NCBI GenBank assembly: GCA_016801845.1
Contig: CM028906.1
Location: forward strand, 6,235,001-6,299,000
Length of the DNA: 64,000 nt
Direction: 5' to 3'
Origin: Polydactylus sextarius
Lineage: Eukaryota; Chordata; Actinopteri; Polynemidae
A program made the position numbers and the translations under genes. Numbering within the stretch: position 1 is the first letter of the stretch; every line of letters starts with the position of its first letter. Under the pieces are notes generated by a model. The model did not search any database. It was not told the origin of the DNA and was given only the letters and a program-made list of their open reading frames with translations. Below are positions 1 through 11,580 of the stretch, piece by piece.

Positions 1-1104
1 AAGAGGCTGAGACATCAAGCTGGTTGTAGCTGAGGAGAAGAGACAGTTTCTGGGGCTCAATAACCCAATAAAAGGGTGACATGGAGACATCCCCAACTGA
101 CTATTGTTCCCCCCTTTGGTCATTGTACTAGAAAGTGAAAAGTCGGTGATGGACTCCAGCTGACAATCATGCAGTATGTGTCAGGTGAATTGTTGTAGGC
201 GAACATATAAGCAGCAAGAACACCGCCCTTACTACACTGACATGCAATGGACGGCCATGATAACAATAACCCTTAAATATCATGCAGAAAGAACAAAATG
301 GAAAAAGGAGGAGATAGTATAGTGCTAAAGCATGCATCATTATCACATGGACTGCAGATGAATAGATTTGGTGTGATACTATGAACACACCCGAATCCAT
401 GTGTGACTGTGCAATTACAGCACATTTACTGCACCAGCTGCTGTATAAATCGACGCATTTGTGCAGTGTGGTGTGACAAACACTCCCAGGAGATTGAGCC
501 GTTTCTGGCTTTGATGCTGAAATATAGCGGAAATATATTCACACTTGAAGTTGTGTTAAAAGAATATTAAGTCACTGGCACAATTGGACATATATGAAAT
601 CACATCAGCCTCGTAAATTCAGTTGGATTGATACGAATCCCAAAAATGTACTGTGTAAGACCAATAAATGTATGCATGTGCACAGCGTCATTGTAGAGTT
701 CAGCAGAGAAAGCAAAACATTTTAAGAAATTTAAGATTGGAAGAGAAATTGATGTTTTTTGCGTGAGACCAAACAAAAATATTAGGCAGATCCTGGTACG
801 ACTGAGAAAGAGAAAACAGGATCGGATGAGAAAGCATGGTTGATTGAACTATGGGAAAAAAAAATGTCCCAGCTGGCAGTATGACACGTTTCAGGGATTT
901 ATAGTTGTTGCAGTCTTGAATGACACCCTGTGACACATTTAAAATCTGAAGTATTATATCATCGTATATACTACAATTTTTTAAGATTTTAAAATAGATT
1001 TCATTGCCGACCAGTATAACACCTCACCCTTACAAATTCCAACATCAAGGTCTTGATTTAATGCTTGGAGACATTTGCTATTGTCTGTACGAGTCTCTCT
1101 CTGT

Positions 1105-1205
1105 CGAGAGACATGCTGGTAATTAAAGACTCTTAAATTGCCTGTAGGTGTGAGTGTGAGCCAACATTTGTCAGCCCCATGTGATTGGTAACCTCGCTGT
1201 ATACT
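1105..1205 (+). repeat. Fragment of teleost tRNA-SINE-like dispersed repeat
   Basis: The segment around ACATGCTGG and the following AAATTGCCTGTAGGTGTGAG resembles the internal part of an abundant fish repeat ('CTCTAAATTGCCCGTAGGTGTGAATGTGAG' type, recalled rather than searched). The same family is represented at 27305-27560 and, inverted, at 40445-40690. Confidence 0.55.
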
Positions 1206-2357
1206 GTTGTTTTTTGCTTTTTTTCCCCCTTGGAGTAAGCAGAAGCCACCTGAAACCTGGAGGGGGTTTGATAATGAATGGACTGATTGATGTGTCAATA
1301 ATACCAATCCAGAAACTGTGACTTTAATAAAATATCCGTCTTGAAATTGATAGCTGTAGTTACCAAAATAATGTCACCAGAAGGTTGATTCAGTGGCTTT
1401 TCTAGGGCTTTCAATCATATCACGTGTTGCCTGGCTGTCATTTTTTTTTTCTGAACAATAACCAATGAAATTAACTGTGACTGAACTGACCTTGGTGCAA
1501 CTATTATCTTTTCCTTTTTTTAAATTCTTCATTGTGTTATTGCTGCATTTACTTGAGAACACACCCTGAATGCTTCTTCCATCATTAACATAATACTTGT
1601 TTATTTCTTCAACAATAACATGAGTTGGATATAACTCCATGTCCACGATGACAGGAAATCAACCCATGCTGTTTTTTGTACTCACAGAGCACCTCACACA
1701 AACTCTAGACAATGTCTCGACACTGGGGAGTTTGTTCCAGTTGCCTCTCTTTCACTGCTGACATTTTGTGTGACACTTGTGGCACTGCTGCCAATTAAGC
1801 TATTCATAACCCCAACACAGTATGCTTGGCCTAGAAAAACTGGATGTTGTAGTCAGTTTAGTCAGTCAGGAAAAAATGCTTTTCACTAACATGTCGAGGT
1901 CTTTTAGGGACATTAATATTCTCTTTTTTCTCTATTAACTGTGATCAGAACAAAACATCCGTCTTTCTTTCTTTCTTTTTTTTGCTACAAAATTCACTCC
2001 ACTAGTGTGATGGGAGCTGCTACCAAATGCATATGTATCTTTTAAGATCAGTTTTGCTAATTTATTGCTCTGGAAATCGGTCAATTATTGATGTGACTCT
2101 CAGTGAGAGCCATGAACACAAGTCACCATGAGAGAAAAGATACTGGTTCAGTTCAGATGTTAATATGAAGCATAAAGAGAATGTTTTAGCATGCTAGTCT
2201 GATGCTTTCAAATATTGGGGGCCACTGCTCTAAAATGTATGATGGTTTTCAAATCTGTCAGTGTTGTAAAAGCACTGACAGTCACTGCCATACGGTGTCA
2301 ATAAAGCTTAGATGGATGGAGGGGAAGTGACAAGTTACCTTTTTCCTTTTAAGCTGC

Positions 2358-2358
<1 letters not shown>

Positions 2359-2400
<42 letters not shown>
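2359..2400. repeat. (TA)n microsatellite
   Basis: About 18 TA units with one interruption near the right end. Confidence 0.95.
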
Positions 2401-5400
2401 TTCTGTGACTATACACCACACAACTGAGACTTCAAAACCAGCTAATGGGCACATTATAATATCATAACCAAAGACCAGATTTAATGGGATTTCACATCTA
2501 TAATTGAACAAAGAAGATTACTATAAGAACTGTATGAGAAAAAAAAAACAACGTATCTAATCATAATTGCAAACACTGCCACTAAACTGCCCAATTAACG
2601 CCATTTGTCAGCTATAAAAAGAGGTTTGCCAATCAGCGTTTGGCTAATGTGAGCTTTTCAAAGAAACATGAGAGAGCAAACAGAGCTCCAAAGTGGCAAG
2701 ATGGTACGTGCCAAAACTGCTGGTGTAACGCTTTCAAGCTGCAAAATATTTAATATGTTGAGGGGAAACTGGAAAATCATTATAATTTGTGCCAAATACA
2801 AGCTGCACTTGCTGCCAGTCGCTGCTAACCGAGCAACAGTAAGTGATTGACTCCAGATTTAAACTCCTTTTCTGTGTTTCTGTTTATTCTGTATTGTACT
2901 TGTTTATGGATGACAGAGGTCGTCAATCACTTTCTTAGTGGATGCACAAGGAAGGTCATGCATGAAAAGCTTTAATTTCATTACCTGCCATTCTATGGTG
3001 AAATGCAATTCAATCTGTCATGAGAACTAATGTTCAACATTTTTTTATGTAAACAGGATGTCACCACAATAATAATAATCCTTTAACAATTAATAATAAT
3101 TATAATAATTATAATAATAATTTTTTCTTCTGTCCCTTTGTATGTAGTGTAGTGAAATTAAAAAATGGTGAAAATGGTGTGTTTAATGTCATCAGGGGCA
3201 CAAACTGTTTTTGAAAAATAGCTTTAATAAGGTTTGTTACACTGAAGCTGTAATTATTTAAATGCTGGCTGACTTTATCAGCTGAGGCACTAATATGTTT
3301 GATTCATGTTACCCAGTCACTTTAAGGCATTTTACTGCATATCAGCAGCAATTAGGTTAAACAATTTTACAAACACGAGACCAGATGCTACGTAAACTTG
3401 CCTGTAGTTTAAAGAATGCACAAATTGCATTTTTAAACCATATAATTAAATTCATGTCTTGCATTATTGGCTGCAGTAATGTTATTGAGAACATAAAAAT
3501 AGCTTATAGTTTATTTGGTTGGTGCACAAAACATGTTAATACTAGGACGTGCATCTGTGTGTTTTCTTTAATGGCACAATATGACTTTAAAAATGCTGCT
3601 AATAAAGAACCACATGTCATGGTGGACTGAATGGATGGTGAGAGTCTGGGTGACATATGGAGGCCACTGGAGGTGCACTATAGGTTTCAACTGAACAGGT
3701 GGAAAAGCCCCCCTCTGGGCATCCAGAATGGACAACCGCAAAGATCGGAGAAGCCCCAGTTGGCAATTTCCCCATCCCAATGTTCCACAACCGGAGGGTG
3801 TGCCAGGGAGAGAAGGAGTGTTGCATGCCAAGGCACGGAGCCATGTCTCTGACAGCTACGCCAGGTGGGATGGGGCGGGGGATGAGGAAGGAGAGCCTGG
3901 GCCCTCAGAGCAGCAGTGGTGTGTATTTGTCCTATTACAGGACACAATTTTGTGAGAAACAATCACGACACACACACAAATCGAACAAACCTCTCTGTGA
4001 AATAGTCACAGAACAGACAGCTGGTTCCCATGAAACACACATGATGGGAGATTTATGAAAAGAAAAAGAGACTGTGGAGTCATCAGCTCATCATGTAGAA
4101 TATAAACATTTTTTTTCCTCAGTTAAATAGACGCTCAATCATTATAGTTAATGATCTCCGAACTTTAAAGATGCAGTATCATCAAACATTTTGCGGCTCA
4201 AAATATTATGTGACACAGAAAAGCCTGGTGTTGTGACTCTCATTCATCACTCGTCAGTCACCGTTACTGTAGGCTCGCCATTCATCAGCCAGCTCTGGGA
4301 TGATGATTCATTGTCAGGAATGAGAGGAAAAAAAGAAAGGTCAAGCTCAGAGCAAAATGAAGTCGCAGAAAACTCTCGCCCCATTCTGACATCTGAGTGG
4401 CCATTAATCAAGAGCCTGAGCCGATTAGTGATCGCAAATCTGTGTCCGCCGTCGACCTCAATCATTTCTTAAAAAAAGTGTGACTGCAAATTGTTAGATT
4501 TAAAAGGGATTCATACCCACTGATGCAATCATATGCTAATTAAGATTAAAGTCCAGTGCATGATGGTGGTATGATGCCCCCTGTTGACACAACATATCAT
4601 AATTTCATAGTGATTTCATCTGAAGTATTTCATACTTTAGATTTAGCTTAGCTGTAGATTTTCATGCTGAGTGGCACAGTTACAGCTGTATTTAGTGTAA
4701 CTTGTAGTTTGGATGTGACCAGAACAAAAAGAGCAGCACAATAAAGTCATAAAACTATGAATCTTGAAACCTGTGAACGAAGAATGAACCAATCGTGGAT
4801 AAATGTCTCAGACTTGTCAGAAAATGTCAGAAACTATGAGAGGAGATAAGGCACCCAAGTTAGAGGACAAACCAAAGCAAGGACTGATAAGGAGTATATA
4901 GCAGGAAATTCATGGTATTTATGTTGAAATATTTTATATTTATATGATATATGTAAATAAGGAGCATAAACTGCCATAGTAACATGTATAAAAACAGCAT
5001 ATTCAGTGTATTGCAGATTCCAGTTTCCAACATATATGTTTTTCTTTATTCTTATTAACTACGATACACCAGTGGCAAAATAAGGCAGTTTATCAGCATT
5101 CACTTTTCTTTACCGCTCATATTTTCTTCCACTGTGGCCAGATTACACCACGGAGAAGCAACATAACATGGATTTCTGCAAAAGCTTTTGAGATGCTTGC
5201 TCTTGAGGAATAAGAGAGAGAGAAAAGGAGCTTTTATGTCCTGTCTTCATTAGCATGAAATATGTGGTGTGCTGATGATATGGGCGGAGGAAAGTTGACA
5301 TGATTTACATTGCACATGTTTCAAAGAATGTTGCTCACTTTTGAGGATTAAAAGGGTCACTTTTAAAAATAGAAGCAAAGCGATGCGTCTTTAATCTACG

Positions 5401-6188
5401 TATGAACATCATGCCGTCCATCAGCATTAATCCCAAAGCAACAATACACGTGCTTCGAGCTAAAACCCCCGGCAGCTTGAAGTTGTGAAGCCATCAGTAG
5501 CATCTCTTCCAACAGCCAGAGAAAAAGCAGAGAGCACAGAGCGAGCGATAAAAATGAGAGAGAGCCAAGGGCTGAGCCAGTGGAGCTGTTCATCTTACAG
5601 GAGAGAAGTGGAAGGGGAAATGTGCTCGTCTCCACTAAAGACAGCCATGATGATGAATGGGACTCTGTGAAACCAGTTAAATATCTTGTCATTGTGTGAA
5701 TGGAGGTTGTGCGTTGTCCCTGAACAGCTGCACAGCTAGTTGGTTATTTTCATATGATAGTAGTCTGCAGATGAGTTAATGATTATGGGCTAGGGTATAT
5801 GAATGATATGATATTACAATATTATAGCTCCGTATAGTAAAATGGGACAGTCAGAGTCTGAAAAAAGTCAGCCTCTTGGTCTCAAACGTTTAATAATAGG
5901 ACTACATTTCTTACTTGTGTGGCATGTGGAGGTATTTGCATGGAAGAATGAGCATGCTGTATCCCAATTCCATTATAGACACAGTATCTACTATAGGGAC
6001 TATTACACGATTAATTTCTAATTGTTTTGCAGCTATTATACAAGAATATCATACACTTTTGTACAGTTTTGTACTAACGGGAAATGTTTCTCTCAGTACC
6101 AGTAGCGGCTTGTGAACATACATATTAGTGGGGCAGATCCTGGGTCTGATGTCTTAATCGATAGCCACGCCCCTTTGGGCGTACTTAA

Positions 6189-6273
<85 letters not shown>
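6189..6273. repeat. (TTA)n microsatellite
   Basis: About 28 uninterrupted TTA/ATT units inside the hAT-type element. Confidence 0.97.
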
Positions 6274-6276
<3 letters not shown>

Positions 6277-6386
6277 GTGGTAATAATAATAATAACAATA
6301 AATATATATTTGTACGTGACATGTGATATTATCTATATATTCTATATATTATACTTAGATTTCTCTGAGGGAATCTTCCTCATTCA

Positions 6387-6389
<3 letters not shown>

Positions 6390-6462
<73 letters not shown>

Positions 6463-6521
6463 AATAAAATAATAAAATTTTTATTAATAAAATAATAAAA
6501 ATAATAATAATAATAATAAAA
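6390..6521. repeat. Compound (TA)n-(AAT)n microsatellite
   Basis: About 30 TA units run directly into interrupted AAT repeats, inside the same hAT-type element. Confidence 0.96.
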
Positions 6522-6897
6522 TGTTTTTTTGCCAACAGGGTGATATGATAAATCTACAGATGAATGTGGTCGCTGACCTGTCCTGCCCCACAACTGCAAT
6601 TAGACTGATTAAACTGAGAATCAGTCACCAAAAACATTCTAAATACAATTTCAGAGTCAAAACAGTTGAAAACACACAGAACAAAATAAAACACTACAAG
6701 ATAAGTCATTAAGTAATGAACATTATTTGTTAGGAGAAACTATTTTGGGGGGCGGATAGGCATGATTTTTTTGGAGGGGCGCTGCCCCACCTGCCCATAT
6801 GAACAAGCCGCACCTGCTCAGTAAAATTTCTCAAGGTGAGTGACATTTTTGTTTTATTTTCCAATCCACAGATTTAAAGGTATGGGTGAGTAGGTAT

Positions 6898-7624
6898 GGG
6901 TGTATCGATCAAAATATTGATAATATCGATACCAAGGAGAATATCAGTATCGGATCGATACTGGCATGATGAGATTGATACTTTTGTTGCAGTTTCTTTT
7001 CTATACGCCTGGCAAATTACTCATATTTTCTCAGAGTTCATGCAAGAGCAGCTTCTCTTCAAATCTGTCTGTGCAAACAGTGCACCTCTCTTTCCGAAAA
7101 AAAAAAAAAACAAAAAAAACAAAACAGGAATATCCAGGTAATCTCTAGCATAAAGTCATGTTTTTCACAGTGTAAGTGGTGATCACAGATGCAGTTTTAG
7201 CAAAGTGATTAAACTATTATCATATATTCAGCCAGTTGAAAAAAATCTTGTTTTACTGGAACTCAAAAGTATACACTTATATAAAGATATATACCTCAAA
7301 CCTCAAATATGAACATGGCTGAATATAATAAGCCGTTAGTGTTAACTATTGAAGGAATAATAAGGTAGCAGGGTAATAAGGGAATTATTTTATTATTTTT
7401 ATACCGTTACATTGTTTTATATTGTTGTGATTAGTTAATAAAAACATTTTCATTTGCCTAAAATGATGATTATGATTATGATTTTATAATCATCATCAAC
7501 TAACTAAAGGAAAAATCACAAAATTACATTTCAAGTAAAAAGTGTCAGTATTGATATTGGCGATACTAGCCCTGTATTTACTTGGTATCAGAACAATACC
7601 GAAATTCCCAGTATCGGCCACCCC
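6898..7624. mobile_element. Non-autonomous DNA element with GTATCGATAC-type ends
   Basis: The left end (GGGTGTATCGATC... CGATACCAAG) and the reverse complement of the right end (GGGTGGCCGATACTGG... TGATACCAAG) form imperfect inverted repeats about 40 bases long. The body is AT-rich without a transposase. The target duplication is not clear, so the limits are approximate. It lies just right of the hAT-type element at 6100-6816. Confidence 0.6.
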
Positions 7625-7724
7625 CAGTCATGGGCAACTCCTGCTTAACTGACGCGTTTAAGCAATGTGTCATAGGACATTAGTGTCCATCATTAACGTA
7701 TTCAGTGGTTCATTAGTTTATTGG

Positions 7725-7955
7725 CAGTTACAGCAGGTTGTCCACTAATCAGATGGTTGGTTGGTCGATTCCTGGCTCCTTCAGCCCGTGTGTCATAACT
7801 GTCCTTGGGCAAGATACTGAACGTCAAATTAATCCCCAGTGTGTAAGTGCTGTATGGAGGAGCACAGCATATAGAAGAGCTGTGTGAATGATGAATGTGA
7901 GTCATTGTGTAAAGAGACTGGAAAAACACTATATAAATACAGTGCATTTACTATT
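7725..7955 (+). repeat. Teleost SINE-like repeat (CCTTGGGCAAGATACTGAA family)
   Basis: Contains GGTCGATTCCTGGCTCC (like a tRNA B-box context), GTCCTTGGGCAAGATACTGA, and a terminal ACTATATAAATACAGTGCAT-type tail followed by TTTAC. This order matches a dispersed fish family recalled from many teleost genomes. The copy is diverged. Confidence 0.65.
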
Positions 7956-7979
7956 TAATTGTGTGTATTTTCTTTTTCT

Positions 7980-8664
7980 TTTATGAATGTTTCAAATGTG
8001 GTGTGCTGTGATACACTATAGATTTACAGCGGTATAGAGCTTCACTGTTACTTTACCGTTATAGGCTTGAGAAAAACTTTCATTCAAGTTATATTTGTAA
8101 CATTTCTGTTGAGTGCCTGTTGAATAATTTGTTTTCTGCCTCTGATTAATGTAAAAATATGAACTCCTGTTTTCAGACAAAAATCTGATTTGCCATTGTT
8201 TGCTTGCTTTGTTAATAGGCACAGTGTGCGTTTTACAGCTGTAATGTCCAAAGGATTGTGTCTTTATTTAGCCTGACAGTGAATGACACGTATAGAGGTG
8301 TATAGCGTGTGTGTGTTTTTCCATTTTCATCATCTTATTGCTTCTGCTTGTTATGTTTGTCTTGTCCATATGGGCCAGGTGCCATTGAACATATAACACT
8401 GTGAAATAAAATTACCTACATCAATACATATACCAGGGGTAATGGGAAAAAAATCCCATGTTTATGATTTGGGTTTTTATATCACCATCTGACAACTGCA
8501 GGTGATTGTGTGACTGAGTCAATGTGTATTATCAATATAGCACTGAATCCATTATATTATCACATGAGATATTATGAGAGGTTATTTGCCTTAAGAGGCA
8601 TTTCTACAAAGCAATATGAAGATTGCTTTTAAAAGTAGAAGAATAAATAATTTATATTCATCGT
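7980..8664. other. Unassigned AT-rich intergenic stretch
   Basis: No gene, recognised repeat or long frame was found here. Confidence 0.5.
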
Positions 8665-8900
8665 CTAGCCCAATAAAACTCCCCCTGCCTTCAAAACAGC
8701 CCTGATTCTCCTCAGTCCACTTGGGCACAGTTTTTCCAAAGTACTTGGCATGTAGGTTGTTCCAAGCATCTTGGAGAACTTGCCACGGTTGTTGAGTGGA
8801 TTTACTCTGTCACAGTGTCTCCTGTCTCCTGTCATGTAATCCTGTACTGGCTTAATGATGCTGAGATCAGGACTCTGCAGGAGGCAGACCATCTGTTGCT
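8641..8900 (-). pseudogene. Tc1/mariner-like transposase 3' remnant
   Basis: The minus-strand frame 8892-8665 reads MVCLLQSPDLSIIKPVQDYM and ends PSGLRRIRAVLKAGGVLLG. QSPDL-I- is the segment around the third catalytic acidic residue of Tc1-like transposases (usually SPDLNPIE), and RRI-AVLKA-GG is their usual C-terminus. The expected Glu is Lys here, and only the last about 75 codons remain, so it cannot be active. Similar repeat sequence may continue to about 9000. Confidence 0.7.
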
Positions 8901-9485
8901 TGCTGATACCTTGTTGTTCTTATCTATGAGGATATTTCTTCGTGCCTCTGGCTGTGTGTCTGGAGTCAGAGTCATGTTGCAGTGTGTTGAAGCTTTTTAT
9001 CATAATGGACTTTACACAGACATGAAAAGTATCTATCGCTCAGTAACTGAAGTACATACAAATCAGACACTAATAATTACTCCCACCCCTATATGACACA
9101 AACACATTACTTACAGCATCTAGTGTCATAGCCAAAATCAGACACAGTTGTCCCCACATCTGTTGGACTTTACCTGGCTCCATTTCTCCTCAGTCACCAG
9201 TGTCACTCCTCTTCCTACTGTGACCTCATGTTTCTCTTTCACTATCATCTGGTTTCTCTTGTCTCTAGGCTGCTGTTCTCATGTGGCTTCCTTCTTAAAT
9301 TCTTTGCTGTGCCGTCTCCAGTTCACTGTTGTTGTACTTGCAGTGGGCAAATAGAACAACAAGTCTTTGAAGCCATCTCTCTCTCTCCCTTTCTCTCACT
9401 CACTCTTCTCCTGTTTTTTGCACAAAACTCTGCAGTCTCCCTTTGCAGGTCGCACTCAACCTCTCATCATCATTTACACCATTTT

Positions 9486-9528
9486 CATCATCAATATCAT
9501 CATCATCATCACCATCATCATCATCATT
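9486..9528. repeat. (CAT)n microsatellite
   Basis: Interrupted CAT repeat on the plus strand; it explains the His/Ser-rich frames around 9228-9793. Confidence 0.9.
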
Positions 9529-9708
9529 ACCTGGCACCTCTGACTCATATCCCATTTGCTGCATCCTGCAGAGGCTCCTTGAGGCCTCTTATCTCCTTTC
9601 ACAGCTCTCCACATATCTGTCATGGACTGACAGCTCATTCTGTCCCTTTGTGTTGCTCTTTATCCACCTTCCTCTGTGGTTACAGCAAGTACTGACCAAT
9701 GTCTGCTG

Positions 9709-9710
<2 letters not shown>

Positions 9711-9782
<72 letters not shown>
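9711..9782. repeat. (GA)n microsatellite
   Basis: About 35 GA units, almost uninterrupted; purine-only on the plus strand. Confidence 0.97.
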
Positions 9783-9785
<3 letters not shown>

Positions 9786-9799
9786 CCTTGTAATTAAGA

Positions 9800-11020
9800 A
9801 CAGCTGCAGCTGATTTGCCCCTTCACCCTTTATTTTGTAAAACAAAGACATGAAAGGAGCATGCAACAGAAAAAAGCAAATAATAAGAATAATATTAAGA
9901 ATAATAATGCAAAGTAAAAAGCAAAGAAAACATCTACAGCAACAACAAAACATGTTTCACACCCAAATACCTAAGTTGACATTTCCATGACTATATTAGC
10001 ACTGTAAAATTGACTCCTGCCATGGCCAAAAGTGTTAGCAAACAACTGGACAATTGGGCAATTTACACATCAAGGAGACACAGTAAAATCAGCATAATTT
10101 AACGTCTCATTTAAGCCTGGCCTAGATTCCTACCTAATTACGTTTTTTTGGTAAATGTGAAAGGCTTTCTTTCACCAACCACTTACCAATTCTGTCTGTT
10201 GTTTGGTGCAGCGCCTGGGTTCAAGAGAGACGTGTGACAGACAAATGTGTGCTACGGTGGCCCTGCATGACAAAACACAACAAATTGAAAAAAACTCACA
10301 ACACTTCAGATAACAGTAGTGGGATAACACTTTTCACTTGAAATTGGACAAGACCCCAGTGTCTGTGTCAGTTCAGTGTCATCTTTCTATTGTGCATGAC
10401 TGTCAGCAGTGTCCTTGCAGAAATTTTAACCTGAATTTGAAAGGATGGAAGTGGAGATTGGAATAATGTGGTGACATTTTAACAAAAGGACATTTATTTG
10501 ATGTACCTGTTGATATGCTTTCAACAAACTGTGTCATTACAGTGTTACAATGTGGAATCCTGAGAATACACCAGAAAGAATTAGAATTAAGGTACAGCGC
10601 AGGGTTCAGAGTGTTCCTCTTCTGCTGGTCCAACTTCGTACAAACAACCTTAACACATCCAGTGATTATGTCCTGGCCAATCTCAAACAAGTGTTGTCCC
10701 ACCTTTACTTAACTTCCCCATGTAGACCAATGTTGTACTGGCTATAAATCCAAAACAATTAGATAAAAGAGGCCAAATACCAAATAGCAGAATTGTCACT
10801 ACACTGGATATTGATTGGTTTTACACAGTGAGTGACCCCATTCACATTAACCTGTAGCTACAGTGATGTGTATCAAAACCTATAGCTAGCTTGACAGTAG
10901 TAGCAGATCCAAAATGTTCGCTGACTGACTGACACCTGTGATCACCGACCCTGAACTGGTTTTGAGCAGCTGAAAAACTTTTCCTTTTTTTTTTGATTTT
11001 TTTAAATTGACAGCATCTCT
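9800..11020. other. Unassigned intergenic stretch
   Basis: AT-rich sequence with a long pyrimidine tract near 10980. Overlapping short frames at 10403-10747 on both strands have no recognisable product. Confidence 0.5.
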
Positions 11021-11042
11021 TTATTGATAGCATTATCAATAA
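11021..11042. repeat. Perfect 9-bp inverted repeat
   Basis: TTATTGATA, four-base loop GCAT, then TATCAATAA. It lies about 40 bases left of the inverted-repeat element beginning at 11083. Confidence 0.7.
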
Positions 11043-11082
11043 TTATTGAGCATATAACAACAAAATATATGAGAACAATTTA

Positions 11083-11580
11083 CATTTAAAGGTGACATAG
11101 AATGGTTGAACAGGGTTTTGATCCTTGTTCTGTGATGTGACATAAACACAATAAAATGTTGGTTGTATGCGTAATGCCTCAGAAGCTTCATAAAAACGTC
11201 TCCCAGAAAGCTATTTTATGGTTCGAGATTTTATCTTTTCTGGCTTAACTGGAAACATCATTATGAAATGCAAGCACTTGACACTGATTGACTCCTTCAC
11301 TGCCACTCAAATGAATGTAACTTAACCAGCTTCTGAACATGGACAGACTGTCTTTTTACAGCTAATCGCCTTTGAAGGGGACAGTGGGGGGGGATACATT
11401 TTACATCACAAAAAACTGTTTTTGAAATTGAGCCATTTTCTAGTGGACATTTCTAAAAGAGGAATTCCTATGAAAAGGAGATGTTCAGAATCTCTACCAC
11501 TGTTCCTGAATGTGGGTGTACTACTGTTCTTCAACAATACCAGGTAAAAATGCTTCTTGATTCTCTGTCACCTTTAAATG
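11083..11580. mobile_element. ~0.5-kb MITE with near-perfect terminal inverted repeats
   Basis: The left end reads CATTTAAAGGTGACATAGAA and the right end, reverse-complemented, CATTTAAAGGTGACAGAGAA: one mismatch in 20, with the match continuing outward by TA. Both a TTAA (11086-11089 and 11574-11577) and an outer TA flank the ends. The superfamily could therefore be piggyBac/Kolobok (TTAA) or Tc1/mariner (TA). No transposase frame is present. Confidence 0.8.

Larger units (their letters stand above)
1..6091. other. Intergenic DNA, no gene seen
   Basis: No exon or RNA gene can be supported. Contents are AT-rich unique-looking sequence, a SINE-like fragment (1105-1205), a (TA)n tract (2359-2400), an ATT/AAT-rich patch (3068-3126), a GC-rich patch (3631-3920) and a possible conserved noncoding segment (4180-4560). 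Open frames here are short and lack family resemblance. Confidence 0.6.
6100..6816. mobile_element. Non-autonomous hAT-type element with 8-bp target duplication
   Basis: The left end CAGTAGCGGCTTG and the reverse complement of the right end, CAGGTGCGGCTTG, match at 11 of 13 bases, and the similarity continues inward around GTGGGGCAG. The flanks are CTCAGTAC (6092-6099) and CTCAGTAA (6817-6824), an 8-bp duplication with one mismatch, as hAT transposases make. The interior has no transposase; it holds (TTA)n, (TA)n and (AAT)n tracts. A long poly-Leu frame within it is microsatellite translation only. Confidence 0.8.

Noticed and set aside
6112..6495. 127-codon frame with a long Leu run and Ile-Tyr repeats
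   Set aside because: It is pure translation of the (TTA)n and (TA)n microsatellites inside the hAT-type element.
9228..9953. Overlapping frames rich in His, Ser, Arg-Glu or Leu-Ser on both strands
   Set aside because: Generated by the (CAT)n and (GA)n microsatellites.
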